Counted from the first letter of the stretch, positions 1 to 8,131 are shown. The stretch is DNA of 64,000 bases from Methylobacterium sp. C25 (GCF_021352225.1 NZ_JAAUVI010000003.1:496001-560000); one strand, 5' to 3'. Numbers and translations: made by a program. The notes: generated from the letters alone by a model not told the origin.

Positions 1-890
1 GTGGCGCGCATCTCCTTGATGCAGTCGTCCGGCCCGTTGATCGCGGCGGTGGCGGCGACCTGGATCGGGGTGAAGGCGCCGTAATCGAGATACGACTTTA
101 CGCGCGTCAGCGCCGCGAGCAGGCGCTCGTTGCCGACCGCGAAGCCCATGCGCCAGCCGGCCATGGAATAGGTCTTCGAGAGCGAGGTGAACTCCACCGT
201 CACGTCGATGGCGCCCGGCACCTGCAGCACGGATGGCGGCGGGTTCTTCTCGTCGAAATAGACCTCCGCATAGGCGAGGTCGGAGAGCAGGATGATCTCG
301 TGCTTCTTCGCGAAGGCGACGAGGTCCGTGTAGAAATCCAGGCTCGCGACATACGAGGTCGGGTTCGACGGGTAGCAGACCACGAGCGCGACAGGCTTCG
401 GGATCGAGTGCAGCATTGCGCGTTCCAGGATCGGGAACATCGCGGGCGTGGGCTCTGCCGGCACGGAGCGCACGACGCCGCCGGCCATCAGGAAGCCGAA
501 TGCGTGGATCGGGTAACTCGGGTTCGGCACGATCACCACGTCGCCCGGCGCCGTGATCGCCTGCGCCATGTTGGCGAAGCCTTCCTTCGAGCCGAGCGTC
601 GCCACGACCTGTGTGTCCGGGTTCAGGCTCACGCCGAAACGGCGCTGGTAGTAGCCGGCTTGGGCGCGGCGCAGGCCGGCAATGCCCTTCGAAGCCGAAT
701 AGCGGTCAGTGCGTGGACGGCCGGCCGTCTCGACGAGCTTGGCGATCACGTGCTTGGGGGCATCGAGGTCCGGATTGCCCATGCCGAGATCGATGATGTC
801 GGCGCCGCGGGCTCGGGCGGCGGCCTTGATCCGGTTGACCTGCTCGAAAACGTAGGGCGGGAGGCGCTTGATGCGGTGAAAATCGGTCAT
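1..890 (-). CDS. alaC: PLP-dependent aminotransferase, AlaC-like (3' end cut by window edge)
   Basis: Fold-type I aminotransferase, probably transferring the amino group between alanine and 2-oxo acids; relatives in alphaproteobacteria are often labelled LL-diaminopimelate aminotransferase. The N-terminus (RIKRLPPYVFEQVNRIK, then DLGMGNPD) follows the AlaC pattern. The PLP lysine lies in SLSKTYSMAGWR, about residue 239, and YPSNPT is the usual asparagine motif. The ATG at 890 is the only good start: an upstream ATG at 913 is out of frame and stops at once. About 296 residues are visible and the C-terminus lies beyond position 1. The exact substrate cannot be set from this fragment. Confidence 0.85.
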   Translation of the reverse strand, partial: MTDFHRIKRLPPYVFEQVNRIKAAARARGADIIDLGMGNPDLDAPKHVIAKLVETAGRPRTDRYSASKGIAGLRRAQAGYYQRRFGVSLNPDTQVVATLGSKEGFANMAQAITAPGDVVIVPNPSYPIHAFGFLMAGGVVRSVPAEPTPAMFPILERAMLHSIPKPVALVVCYPSNPTSYVASLDFYTDLVAFAKKHEIILLSDLAYAEVYFDEKNPPPSVLQVPGAIDVTVEFTSLSKTYSMAGWRMGFAVGNERLLAALTRVKSYLDYGAFTPIQVAATAAINGPDDCIKEMRA

Positions 891-1048
891 GGCGTTCTTG
901 GCGTCCAGAGCATACGAGCCTCCGTTGCGAGGCCCGTCATCACGCACGGCGATGAATCGTTATTCCTATCACCGTCCGGCGCGAACGCCGACCCCCCGAG
1001 CCGGTGATCAATGCCTTCGATGCTCGATGGGCGGCCGGGCCAGTGCGG

Positions 1049-1405
1049 CTATTCGGCCGGCGGCTGGGCCGGTTTCAGGCCCTTGGCGACACCCTTGGCC
1101 GCGCCCTCGGCAGTCTTGCCACGGGCCTCGTTGCGCGTGCGAGCCGCTTCGAGATCCGCCTCGAGCGATTTCTGGGCCGTCGCGTTGCGGGCGCGGATCT
1201 CGCGCTTGGGCTCGTCCTTGCCCACCGGCATGTAGGTGCCCGAGCGGCGCGACGACTCGATGAACTCGGGCGCCTCGACCGCCTTCGGTCCGTAGCCGGC
1301 ACCGACCATGGCGGCCTTTATCGGATTGACGTCGCTGGAGCAGCCGGCGGCGTTCGCGGCGGCGAGCAGGACAACGGCAAATCCCAGGAGTCTGGACGAA
1401 AGCAT
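1049..1405 (-). CDS. small putative lipoprotein, unknown function
   Basis: 118-residue predicted lipoprotein. The N-terminus has a hydrophobic stretch ending in the lipobox NAAGC (Cys22), so it should be exported by Sec, lipidated and membrane anchored. The rest is charged and Ala/Lys/Glu-rich (KSLEADLEAARTRNEARGK), probably helical, with a Pro/Ala tail. The ATG at 1405 is chosen because it places the signal peptide at the start; the frame is open further upstream, but that would bury the signal. It is transcribed away from phaC, sharing a 137-bp intergenic region. No family recognised. Confidence 0.7.
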   Translation of the reverse strand: MLSSRLLGFAVVLLAAANAAGCSSDVNPIKAAMVGAGYGPKAVEAPEFIESSRRSGTYMPVGKDEPKREIRARNATAQKSLEADLEAARTRNEARGKTAEGAAKGVAKGLKPAQPPAE

Positions 1406-1542
1406 GGGGGTGCGCGATCTGGACAATGTCGGGCGGACTGGCGACATGTTCGGGTGAAGCGCTAATTTGTCCGAAACGAGGCCCACCGTCGCACGGTTGA
1501 CGTGAAGAGACGGGAGAGAGCCGACAAGGGAGGATCAAACGC

Positions 1543-3345
1543 GTGTCGGACGTTCCGAAGCCGGCCAGTCCGGATCTGGAAGCGATCTCGCGCAACGCCG
1601 CGGCCTTGGCCGAGGGGTTCGGGCGCATGTCCGCCAGCTATCTCGCCCCGCTCGACAGTAAGCCGAACGGGCGCGCATCTGGCGGCCAATCCGACGAAAT
1701 GGGCGAGATGACCCGCACGCTCACCAAGGTCGCCGAGACCTGGATGAGCGATCCGCAGCGCGCGATGCAGGCGCAGGCGCAGCTCGGCCAAGCTTTCATG
1801 TCGCTCTGGACCTCGACCCTGACCCGGATGCAGGGCAACGCCGCCGAGCCGGCCATTCCCACCGATCCGAAGGACAAGCGCTTCGCCGACCCGGAATGGT
1901 CGTCGAACCCGGTTTTCGACTTCATCAAGCAGAGCTACCTGATCACGGCCCGCTGGGCCGAGGGGCTCGTCGAGAATGCCGAGGGCATCGACGCGCATAC
2001 CCGGCACAAGGCCGAGTTCTACCTGCGCCAGTTGCTCGCCGCCTACTCGCCCTCGAACTTCGTAATGACGAATCCCGAGCTCCTGCGGCACACCCTCGCC
2101 GAGAACGGCGAAAATCTCGTGCGCGGCCTCAAGATGCTGGAGGAGGACATCCAGGCCGGCGGCGGCGAATTGCGCGTGCGCCAGACCGACGTGACCGCCT
2201 TCACCTTCGGCGTGGACGTGGCGGTGACGCCCGGCGAAGTCGTCTACCGCAACGACCTGATGGAGTTGATCCAATACGCGCCCAAGACCGAAACGGTGTT
2301 GAAGCGCCCGTTCCTGATCGTGCCACCCTGGATCAACAAGTTCTACATCCTCGATCTCAACCCGGCCAAAAGCCTGATCGGCTGGATGGTCAGCCAAGGT
2401 CTGACGGTCTTCGTGATCTCGTGGGTCAATCCCGATGAGCGTCACCGCGAAAAGGACTTCGAGTCCTATATGCGCGAAGGGATCGAGGCGGCGATCGACC
2501 AGATCGGCATCGCCACGGGCGAGACCGAGGTCTCGGCCGCCGGCTACTGTGTCGGCGGCACGCTGCTCGCGGTGACCATGGCGGCGCAGGCGGCCACCGG
2601 CAACACCCGCATCAAGAGCACGACCTTCCTGACCACGCAGGTCGACTTCACCCATGCCGGCGACCTCAAGGTCTTCGCCGACGAGGAGCAGATCCAAGCC
2701 ATCGAAGAGCGCATGAAGGAGCGCGGCTACCTCGACGGTTCGCGCATGGCGAGCGCCTTCAACATGCTGCGCCCGAGCGACCTGATCTGGAGCTACGTGG
2801 TCAACAACTACGTGAAGGGGAAGGCGCCGCTCCCCTTCGACCTACTCTACTGGAACGCCGATTCCACGCGGATGCCGGAGGCGAACCACTCGTTCTACCT
2901 GCGCAATTGCTACCTCAACAACAACCTCGCCAAGGGCAAGATGGTGCTCGGCAACGTCAAGCTCGACCTCAAGAAGGTGAAGGTGCCAATCTTCAACCTC
3001 GCTACCCGCGAGGACCACATCGCCCCCGCTCTCTCGGTGTTCGAGGGGTCCTCCAAGTTCGGTGGCAAGGTCGATTACGTGCTCGCCGGCTCGGGCCATA
3101 TCGCCGGCGTGGTCAACCCGCCGGGCAAGAAGGCGAAATACGGCTTCCGTACCGGCGGCCCCGCCAAGGGCCGGTTCGAGGATTGGCTGGCGGCTGCGAC
3201 GGAGCACGAGGGCTCGTGGTGGCCCTACTGGTTCTCCTGGCTCGAGGCCCAAGCGCCCGAGCGCGTGCCCGCCCGGGTGCCCGGCGAAGGCGCGCTGCCT
3301 TCCCTCGGGCCGGCGCCGGGAACCTATGTCCGCATGAAGTGCTGA
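1543..3345 (+). CDS. phaC: class I poly(3-hydroxyalkanoate) synthase
   Basis: Polymerises 3-hydroxyacyl-CoA (mainly 3-hydroxybutyryl-CoA) into PHB at the granule surface. The 600-residue length fits class I PhaC. The lipase-like box GYCVGG (334-339) carries nucleophile Cys336. Asp491 (REDHIAP) and His519 (GSGHIAG) complete the catalytic triad, and the PhaC N-terminal domain covers roughly residues 100-270. Translation starts at GTG 1543, preceded by GGAGG at about 9 nt. No phaA, phaB or phasin gene is adjacent, so it is probably monocistronic. A region of about 430 bp without genes follows. Confidence 0.96.
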   Translation: MSDVPKPASPDLEAISRNAAALAEGFGRMSASYLAPLDSKPNGRASGGQSDEMGEMTRTLTKVAETWMSDPQRAMQAQAQLGQAFMSLWTSTLTRMQGNAAEPAIPTDPKDKRFADPEWSSNPVFDFIKQSYLITARWAEGLVENAEGIDAHTRHKAEFYLRQLLAAYSPSNFVMTNPELLRHTLAENGENLVRGLKMLEEDIQAGGGELRVRQTDVTAFTFGVDVAVTPGEVVYRNDLMELIQYAPKTETVLKRPFLIVPPWINKFYILDLNPAKSLIGWMVSQGLTVFVISWVNPDERHREKDFESYMREGIEAAIDQIGIATGETEVSAAGYCVGGTLLAVTMAAQAATGNTRIKSTTFLTTQVDFTHAGDLKVFADEEQIQAIEERMKERGYLDGSRMASAFNMLRPSDLIWSYVVNNYVKGKAPLPFDLLYWNADSTRMPEANHSFYLRNCYLNNNLAKGKMVLGNVKLDLKKVKVPIFNLATREDHIAPALSVFEGSSKFGGKVDYVLAGSGHIAGVVNPPGKKAKYGFRTGGPAKGRFEDWLAAATEHEGSWWPYWFSWLEAQAPERVPARVPGEGALPSLGPAPGTYVRMKC

Positions 3346-3776
3346 CCAGCAGCGAGCGTTTGCCTCAGCGCGATTGAACCCGTTCCCGGAGCCCGCAGCG
3401 AAGCGGAAGGCGATCCGGGACCCGGAGGAGGCAATCACCTCCTCTGCGGGGGCATCGCTGCTTCCGCGAGGCCCTCGACGAGGGGCCGGCCCAGTCCGCT
3501 CCTGCCAAAACTCGAATGTCCGCTTCTTCACGCTGGTGCCTGAAAAACGGCCCGACAGCAGCCACTCGACCCGGCCATCGTTTGCTTGGCGCGGACGGTC
3601 GCTTGGAGGTGCCCGCTGGCTCTGGGGCCGGTCAGTCCCTCCAACTGCAGGGGAAGGCCGCCTCTATGAAGGCGAGCGGGACCAATGCTCCTGACACAGC
3701 CGATTGTTACCGGACTCAGGATCCTGATGCGCAGGATTCGAATAGCGCGGCAGAAGCTTCGATATCGTCGGCTAGC
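3346..3776. other. gene-free stretch after phaC
   Basis: I see no credible gene here. Two hairpins can form: 3425-3444 (GAGGAGG paired with CCTCCTC, 6-nt loop) and 3470-3487 (GGCCCTC paired with GAGGGGCC). Neither has a U-tract, so they may terminate or stabilise the phaC transcript without being classic intrinsic terminators. The 3' end of this stretch (3716-3776) holds out-of-frame sequence that could be the former C-terminus of the adjacent GntR gene. Confidence 0.5.
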
Positions 3777-4472
3777 CTACCCTCGCTCGCGGACGAGCTG
3801 GGCTGCATGATCGGCATCCCGATGCTCCAGAGCGGCAATGATCGCGACATAGGCAGCGCGAAGGTATTCGGGCTTCGTCTTCCGACGGAAGAACACGTCG
3901 TGGACGCTGCGAAGGTGCAGGAGAAGGTGATCGAGCATCGCCAGGATCTCGCCGGTCTGGGCGAGGATCGCGACGTGCCGGCAGAACCGCCAACGAGCCT
4001 CGAAGTAGATCTCGAACTCGGTCGGGCGATCGGTCTCGTAGAACGCGCCGAACTCATTTCGTAGGGCCCCAAGCTGTTCGTCGGTCGCCCTTTGGCAGGC
4101 CAGCCGAACCGCCATCGCCTCGAGAGCCGCGCAGGCATGGATCATGTCGACGATCTCGCCCTTGGACTTCCGGATCACATAGATGCCGCGGCGGGGTTCT
4201 GCACGAACGAAGCCCTGATGTTCGAGAATCGTCAGAGCCTCTCGAACCGGCGTCCGGCTGACACCGAGCTCCACGGAGAGCTTGCGCTCGTCGAGCCGGA
4301 TCTCATCCGGTCGGTCGTATATCTCGAGATCCGTGATGGCGCTCTTCAACGCCTTGTAGGCCAAGGAGCGAAGGCTTGGTTCGACAGTAATCGGAATCAA
4401 GTTTGCCGGGCCGCCGCGCGACGTTGCCGGGACCGAAGCCATCTCATGCTCGTCCGACGTCGGTCCGGTCAT
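3777..4472 (-). CDS. GntR/FCD-family regulator, divergent paralogue, probably C-terminally truncated
   Basis: 231-residue transcription factor with an N-terminal winged helix (SVELGVSRTPVREALTIL) and a C-terminal FCD ligand domain. It closely resembles the second GntR gene at 46135-46818: SLRSLAYKALKSAIT against SLRTLAYEALKSAIT, and EPRRGIYVIRKSKGEIVDMI against EPRRGVFVVKKTKREIVGMI. The histidines expected to bind metal in FCD domains are replaced: RFC instead of RFH, AAYVAI instead of EHVHI, and RERG instead of RDHG. Translation stops at RERG, but the next frame encodes RLADDIEAS, which aligns with the paralogue's C-terminus (LGLAVHVE), suggesting a small indel. The start may be the ATG at 4472 or at 4442. 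Confidence 0.8.
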   Translation of the reverse strand: MTGPTSDEHEMASVPATSRGGPANLIPITVEPSLRSLAYKALKSAITDLEIYDRPDEIRLDERKLSVELGVSRTPVREALTILEHQGFVRAEPRRGIYVIRKSKGEIVDMIHACAALEAMAVRLACQRATDEQLGALRNEFGAFYETDRPTEFEIYFEARWRFCRHVAILAQTGEILAMLDHLLLHLRSVHDVFFRRKTKPEYLRAAYVAIIAALEHRDADHAAQLVRERG

Positions 4473-4627
4473 AGTGATCCCGAGCTAGTTCTGGCCCGAA
4501 GCCCGGGTGAAAGCATGCTAGTCGCCTGTCATCGCTTTCCAGACGCCGAGCGTATCGATGTGCTGCTTGAAGCATCTTGGCCTCCTCGCGGCGGAGCTTT
4601 GCTTGCGTCCAGGCGCCCCCAGCTGCT

Positions 4628-5869
4628 TCAAGCGGCTTGCCGCGGCTCGTCGACCAGTTCGTCCGCCGGCCCGAAGAATTCGAACTTGATGCGTTCCGCA
4701 GGCACGCCCTGCCGCTGAAGCCCGTTGACGAGCGACGCAAGGAACGGCTTCGGCCCGCAGAGATAGTAGGTAGCGGCGTCGCCCGGCGTTTGAGCCACCA
4801 GCCAGTCGGCCGTGATGAGGCCGGCATCGTCGAAGTGGATCCCGAGCCGATCCTGGGCCTCCGGCTCAGCATAGAACGTCCGGATGCGGATGTTCTCATT
4901 GCTGCCGGCTAGAGCCTTCGCACGGCCGCGCATCGCATGGACCCGACCATTCAACGCTCCATGAACGTACCAGGTCGGCCGCCTGGATTTCTCGCCGACG
5001 ATCGCCTCCAGCATGCTCATCATCGGCGTCAGACCGACGCCCCCACTGACCAGCACGATGGGCTCGTCGGATTTTGTGTCGAGGAAGAAGTCGCCCGCCG
5101 GCGGCGCCGCCCGAAGGATCGTCCCGAGCTTGGCCCGATCATGCAGCCAGTTTGAGACGATCCCGGCCGGCTCGTTCGCTCGGCCTTCCCGCTTCACCGT
5201 GATCCGGTATGCGAAGTCGTTTGGCGCACACGAGATCGAATAGTTGCGCTTGAGAACACCCTGCCCCGGTAGATCGAACAGGAAGCCGAGATACTGTCCC
5301 GGCTCGTGCCGCAGGATCGGCCGACTGTCGACGGGCAGGAGCACGAACGAGCTGATCGTTTCGCTTTCCTGCGTGATACTTTCTACCGCGAATTCCCGCC
5401 ATCCGTTCCAGCCGCCCGGCTTCGCGGCGAGTTCCCGGTAAATCGTGGCCTCCCGCCCGATCAGAAGTTCTGCCAGGAACCAATACGCCTCTCCCCAGGC
5501 TGCGCAGATCTCGGGGGTGGCAGCTTCGCCGAGGACATCCCCGATCGCCGCGAGCAGCGCGTCGGCCACGTGCGGATAGTGCTCGGGCAGGATGTTCAAT
5601 GCGACATGCTTCTGGGCGATGCGTTCGACCGCCCCCGAAAGCGCGCCGAGATTGTCGATGTTCCGGGCATAGGCCAGCACAGCCTGCGCAAGTGCCTTCG
5701 GCTGCGAGCCGGTTTCGCCGTGATGGGATTGATTGAAGAGATCTCGGATCTCCGGGTTCCGGAACAGGCGCTCGTACATGAGCTTCGTGATGTCCAGGCC
5801 GTGTGCTTCTAGTGCCGGGACCGTGGCCTTGATGAGCGCGATGGTGGTGGGTTCGAGCGAAGCAGGCAT
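4628..5869 (-). CDS. hmp: flavohaemoglobin / nitric oxide dioxygenase
   Basis: Detoxifies nitric oxide by O2-dependent oxidation to nitrate using NAD(P)H, FAD and haem b in the cytoplasm. The globin domain spans about residues 1-140 with Tyr32 (LMYERLF) and Gln56 (distal pocket) and proximal His88 (AQKHVAL). The FAD domain contains RNYSIS and the NAD domain contains SGGVGLTPMMSML and YLCGPKPF. At 413 residues it is slightly longer than E. coli Hmp. It is divergent from nsrR, and two NsrR-like palindromes lie in the 93-bp gap, so NO-dependent derepression is likely. Confidence 0.96.
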   Translation of the reverse strand: MPASLEPTTIALIKATVPALEAHGLDITKLMYERLFRNPEIRDLFNQSHHGETGSQPKALAQAVLAYARNIDNLGALSGAVERIAQKHVALNILPEHYPHVADALLAAIGDVLGEAATPEICAAWGEAYWFLAELLIGREATIYRELAAKPGGWNGWREFAVESITQESETISSFVLLPVDSRPILRHEPGQYLGFLFDLPGQGVLKRNYSISCAPNDFAYRITVKREGRANEPAGIVSNWLHDRAKLGTILRAAPPAGDFFLDTKSDEPIVLVSGGVGLTPMMSMLEAIVGEKSRRPTWYVHGALNGRVHAMRGRAKALAGSNENIRIRTFYAEPEAQDRLGIHFDDAGLITADWLVAQTPGDAATYYLCGPKPFLASLVNGLQRQGVPAERIKFEFFGPADELVDEPRQAA

Positions 5870-5880
5870 CGGGAGGCCTT

Positions 5881-5907
5881 AAAAGGTGCATCAATCATGC
5901 ATCTTTT
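5881..5907. promoter_or_regulatory. NsrR-like operator 1 (hmp side)
   Basis: Inverted repeat AAAAGGTGCAT, 5-nt spacer, ATGCATCTTTT. The arms differ at one position. It lies 12 bp upstream of the hmp start codon and resembles the AAGRTGCA-type NsrR motif known from proteobacteria. Binding by the adjacent NsrR is inferred. Confidence 0.75.
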
Positions 5908-5922
5908 AAGAGGGTGGCTCAT

Positions 5923-5945
5923 AAGGTGCAAGTGGAATATACCTT
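5923..5945. promoter_or_regulatory. NsrR-like operator 2 (nsrR side)
   Basis: AAGGTGCA, 7-nt spacer, TATACCTT. It has the same half-site and the same spacing as operator 1 (AAGGTGCA-N7-TGCATCTT), but the second arm is weaker. It lies 17 bp before the nsrR start, suggesting autoregulation. Confidence 0.55.
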
Positions 5946-5962
5946 CTCGGGTAGGATCTTTG

Positions 5963-6418
5963 ATGCGCCTGACCCGCTACACCGATTACGCGTTGAGAAC
6001 GCTGATCTATCTTGGGCTGAACGAGCCGCGGCTGAGCTCGATCGCTGACGTCGCGCAGGCCTACGGCATCTCCGAAAGCCATCTGACGAAGGTGGTTCAC
6101 CAACTCGGAAAGCTCGGGCTGGTCCATACGATGAGGGGTCGGGGCGGCGGTCTGCGACTCGGTAAGCAGCCTGAGGACATCGTCATTGGAGCCGTCGTCC
6201 GTCAGACGGAGGACGACCTTGCATTGGTGGAGTGCTTTGCGTCCGGCGCCTGCGCGATCACGGCGCCATGCCGCCTACGGAAAGCTCTTGGAGAGGCTCT
6301 GGCAGCTTTCCTGGACGTGCTCGACGGCTACACCTTGGCAGATCTGTTGGGCGACGGAGCCGGAGCCGAGATTGCAAGGCTGCTGCATCTTCCTCCGGCA
6401 ACCGAGATCACCTCCTAG
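5963..6418 (+). CDS. nsrR: Rrf2-family nitric oxide sensor NsrR
   Basis: Iron-sulphur repressor that releases DNA when its cluster reacts with NO. It has 151 residues with the typical opening MRLTRYTDYALRTLIYLG, a winged helix (residues 25-60) and three cluster-ligand candidates, Cys91, Cys97 and Cys103. The first spacing is one residue longer than in E. coli NsrR. The ATG at 5963 is chosen because it matches the family N-terminus; the longer frame from 5897 would run through the operators. Divergent from hmp, its presumed target. Confidence 0.9.
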   Translation: MRLTRYTDYALRTLIYLGLNEPRLSSIADVAQAYGISESHLTKVVHQLGKLGLVHTMRGRGGGLRLGKQPEDIVIGAVVRQTEDDLALVECFASGACAITAPCRLRKALGEALAAFLDVLDGYTLADLLGDGAGAEIARLLHLPPATEITS

Positions 6419-6470
6419 ACTGGCATTTCGCGGCAACAGAACTCACGAAAGCGTAAGCGATGTGACCCGA

Positions 6471-7208
6471 CTATTTGTTCAGCATCTCGAGCGTTTCGTC
6501 GGTGGTCCAGATCGCATGGGCGATGAAGCGGAAGTTGATCATAGCCGCGAGATAGCCATCACCTTCGGGGACGCGCGGTCCAGCCGTGGCGTCACGCACA
6601 ACGACGACTTCGAAACCCTGCTCGACGAGTTCGCGCAGGTGCGATTCGATGCAAAGATTTGCGGCCATCCCAGCCAGAATTACCTGGGAAACCCCATGCT
6701 TACGCAATTGGAGCGCCAAATCGTTTGTTTCAGGCCCAAAAACCTTGTGCGGCGACGCAATGATTGTGCGGCCGTCAAGAATGTATTCCTTATAAGCCGG
6801 TAGAAAATCGGCGCCCGAACCTTCGAAGTTCTCGAGAGTTACGGAGCCCTTCCGATCGAACATCTTTATTTGATGCATGGCCAGTTCAAGCGGGCCGCCG
6901 AAATGCCAATGATGATCGCAGGGGTAATAATAGTGTGGCGAGATTGCCACTGCGATGTCAGCTGCCTTGGCGCCCGCGAAGAGTCTTCCGATGTTTGAAA
7001 CCGTGTTGTTCTCGGTAATGCTCTCGCCGAAGAACGGCCAGCTGACACCGTCGGGACTCAAGAAATCGTTCTGTGGATCTACGACGACGAGAGCTGCGGC
7101 TTTGAGATCTAGCTTGAATGCAGGTTTTGGAAGAGCGCCATCTCCAGCTGACTCATAGAGTTGATGCGCGAGGTCGTCCCGTCGAGTGGATTCTGCGTTG
7201 TTGGACAT
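6471..7208 (-). CDS. isochorismatase-family cysteine hydrolase
   Basis: 245-residue cytoplasmic hydrolase of the isochorismatase superfamily (nicotinamidase, amidohydrolase or isochorismatase-like). The catalytic triad is visible: Asp44 in VVDPQNDF, Lys155 in SPHK and Cys186 in ANLCIESH. The His-rich stretch SPHYYYPCDHHWHFGG may form part of the substrate pocket. A copy of a GACCGGTC operator sits 43 bp upstream of its ATG and another in front of the tetR gene 72 bp further up. The pair therefore looks like an inducible detoxification or catabolic unit. The substrate is unknown. Confidence 0.85.
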   Translation of the reverse strand: MSNNAESTRRDDLAHQLYESAGDGALPKPAFKLDLKAAALVVVDPQNDFLSPDGVSWPFFGESITENNTVSNIGRLFAGAKAADIAVAISPHYYYPCDHHWHFGGPLELAMHQIKMFDRKGSVTLENFEGSGADFLPAYKEYILDGRTIIASPHKVFGPETNDLALQLRKHGVSQVILAGMAANLCIESHLRELVEQGFEVVVVRDATAGPRVPEGDGYLAAMINFRFIAHAIWTTDETLEMLNK

Positions 7209-7250
7209 TTCCTACTCCCGATTTGGTTGCCGCGGATGACAAACATAAAC

Positions 7251-7264
7251 GACCGGTCAGCTAT
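7251..7264. promoter_or_regulatory. TetR operator candidate, hydrolase promoter
   Basis: GACCGGTC, an 8-bp perfect palindrome, followed by AGCTAT. It lies in the 71-bp gap between tetR and the hydrolase gene. The same sequence, with GGCTAT, occurs in front of tetR at 7882-7895. Confidence 0.65.
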
Positions 7265-7279
7265 AAATGAGACACGAGA

Positions 7280-7870
7280 TCAGGCGAGAAGCCGCGGCAG
7301 GGACTGCTCCTGAAAGCGGAGGAGAGCCCGATCGGTTCTCTCGACCTTCGCGCGCATCACTGCTCCTTCGAAGGCGTCGATCAGCGATGCCGCGAGTTCG
7401 CTCGCGCTATCCTGCGATGCGATCTCGCCGCGAACCTGAGCATCCCCGATGCAGTCCGCGAGAAGCCGTGTCCATTCATCGAACAGGCCGAACAGGCGCC
7501 GTCGCATCGGCTCGCTCGAAAAAGATACCTCGAGCGCGAGATTTCCGATCAGACAGCCGATAGCGAACCCGTGATCTCGATGGTAATCCACAAGCCCTTC
7601 GAAGTGCAGACAAATTCTCCGATAAGGATTGATGTTTTTATCTTCTAGGAATTTTCCGTAATTATTCGAGATCTCAAACCAATATTCTGAGGCAATCTCT
7701 GTTCCGAAAGCATCTTTGCTGTCAAAGTAACTGTAGAACGACCCTTTGGGGACCGAGGCAGCTAAGGCGATATCCTGGACGCCGGTCGCATTGAATCCGT
7801 GGCGCTGGACAAGATCAGCGCCCTTGGCAAGGAGGCGAGAACGCACCGCTGGATTGGCTGGCCTGGGCAT
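7280..7870 (-). CDS. TetR-family transcriptional regulator
   Basis: 196-residue repressor. The N-terminal helix-turn-helix includes GVQDIALAASVPKGSFYSYF (about residues 30-49). The C-terminal half is a helical ligand domain of the type seen in AcuR/NemR-like regulators (CLIGNLALEVS). It lies upstream of and in line with the isochorismatase-family gene. Two GACCGGTC palindromes, one in each promoter, argue that it controls both itself and the hydrolase. Inducer unknown; electrophile-type inducers are known for related TetR proteins. Confidence 0.9.
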   Translation of the reverse strand: MPRPANPAVRSRLLAKGADLVQRHGFNATGVQDIALAASVPKGSFYSYFDSKDAFGTEIASEYWFEISNNYGKFLEDKNINPYRRICLHFEGLVDYHRDHGFAIGCLIGNLALEVSFSSEPMRRRLFGLFDEWTRLLADCIGDAQVRGEIASQDSASELAASLIDAFEGAVMRAKVERTDRALLRFQEQSLPRLLA

Positions 7871-7881
7871 GAAAAATAGAT

Positions 7882-7895
7882 GACCGGTCGGCTAT
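7882..7895. promoter_or_regulatory. TetR operator candidate, autoregulatory
   Basis: GACCGGTC followed by GGCTAT, 11 bp upstream of the tetR start codon. It matches 13 of 14 positions of the site at 7251-7264. Confidence 0.65.
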
Positions 7896-7901
7896 CGAAT
7901 G

Positions 7902-8093
7902 TCAACGAGCTTCTGATACCTGGAGTCGCATTGAGGAGAGGGCCCTCAATTCGACACTCAGGACGTCCTCGTCGTCCGAGGCGCCGATGCTATGGGAATT
8001 CGCGATGACGCTCCAACCCTCTCGCCAACAGGCGTCGACGATCGCTGCACCGAGGCCCTGAGAACCGCCCCAAGCCAGATTCGATCCTCCCAT
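7902..8093 (-). pseudogene. relic of a short-chain dehydrogenase N-terminus
   Basis: The translation has the NAD-binding start of an SDR enzyme (GGSQGLGAAIVDACWREG, then WSVIANSHSI and SDDEDVLSVE). It then loses resemblance and stops after about 64 residues, whereas SDR proteins have about 250. The residues just before the glycine motif (NLAWGGSQ) look shortened relative to the usual hydrophobic strand ending VTGGSQ. It lies upstream of tetR in the same direction, so a TetR-SDR pair may once have existed here. A short ORF with another function cannot be excluded. Confidence 0.5.
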
Positions 8094-8111
8094 GTGCGCC
8101 AACACACGTGA

Positions 8112-8131
8112 ATAGATTGTGCGCAATCTAT
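8112..8131. promoter_or_regulatory. OhrR/MarR-like operator upstream of ohr
   Basis: ATAGATTG, 4-nt centre, CAATCTAT: a perfect 8-bp inverted repeat 85 bp before the ohr start codon. It resembles known OhrR operators in proteobacteria. No ohrR gene is present in the window, so the regulator would act from elsewhere. Confidence 0.6.

Noticed and set aside
1008-1628. 206-codon minus-strand ORF crossing the phaC start
   Set aside because: It overlaps phaC and the lipoprotein in another frame; the lipobox-bearing frame at 1049-1405 is the credible gene.
3374-3694. 106-codon ORF after phaC
   Set aside because: Arg/Ser/Pro-rich composition, no ribosome site, no domain; the stretch looks non-coding.
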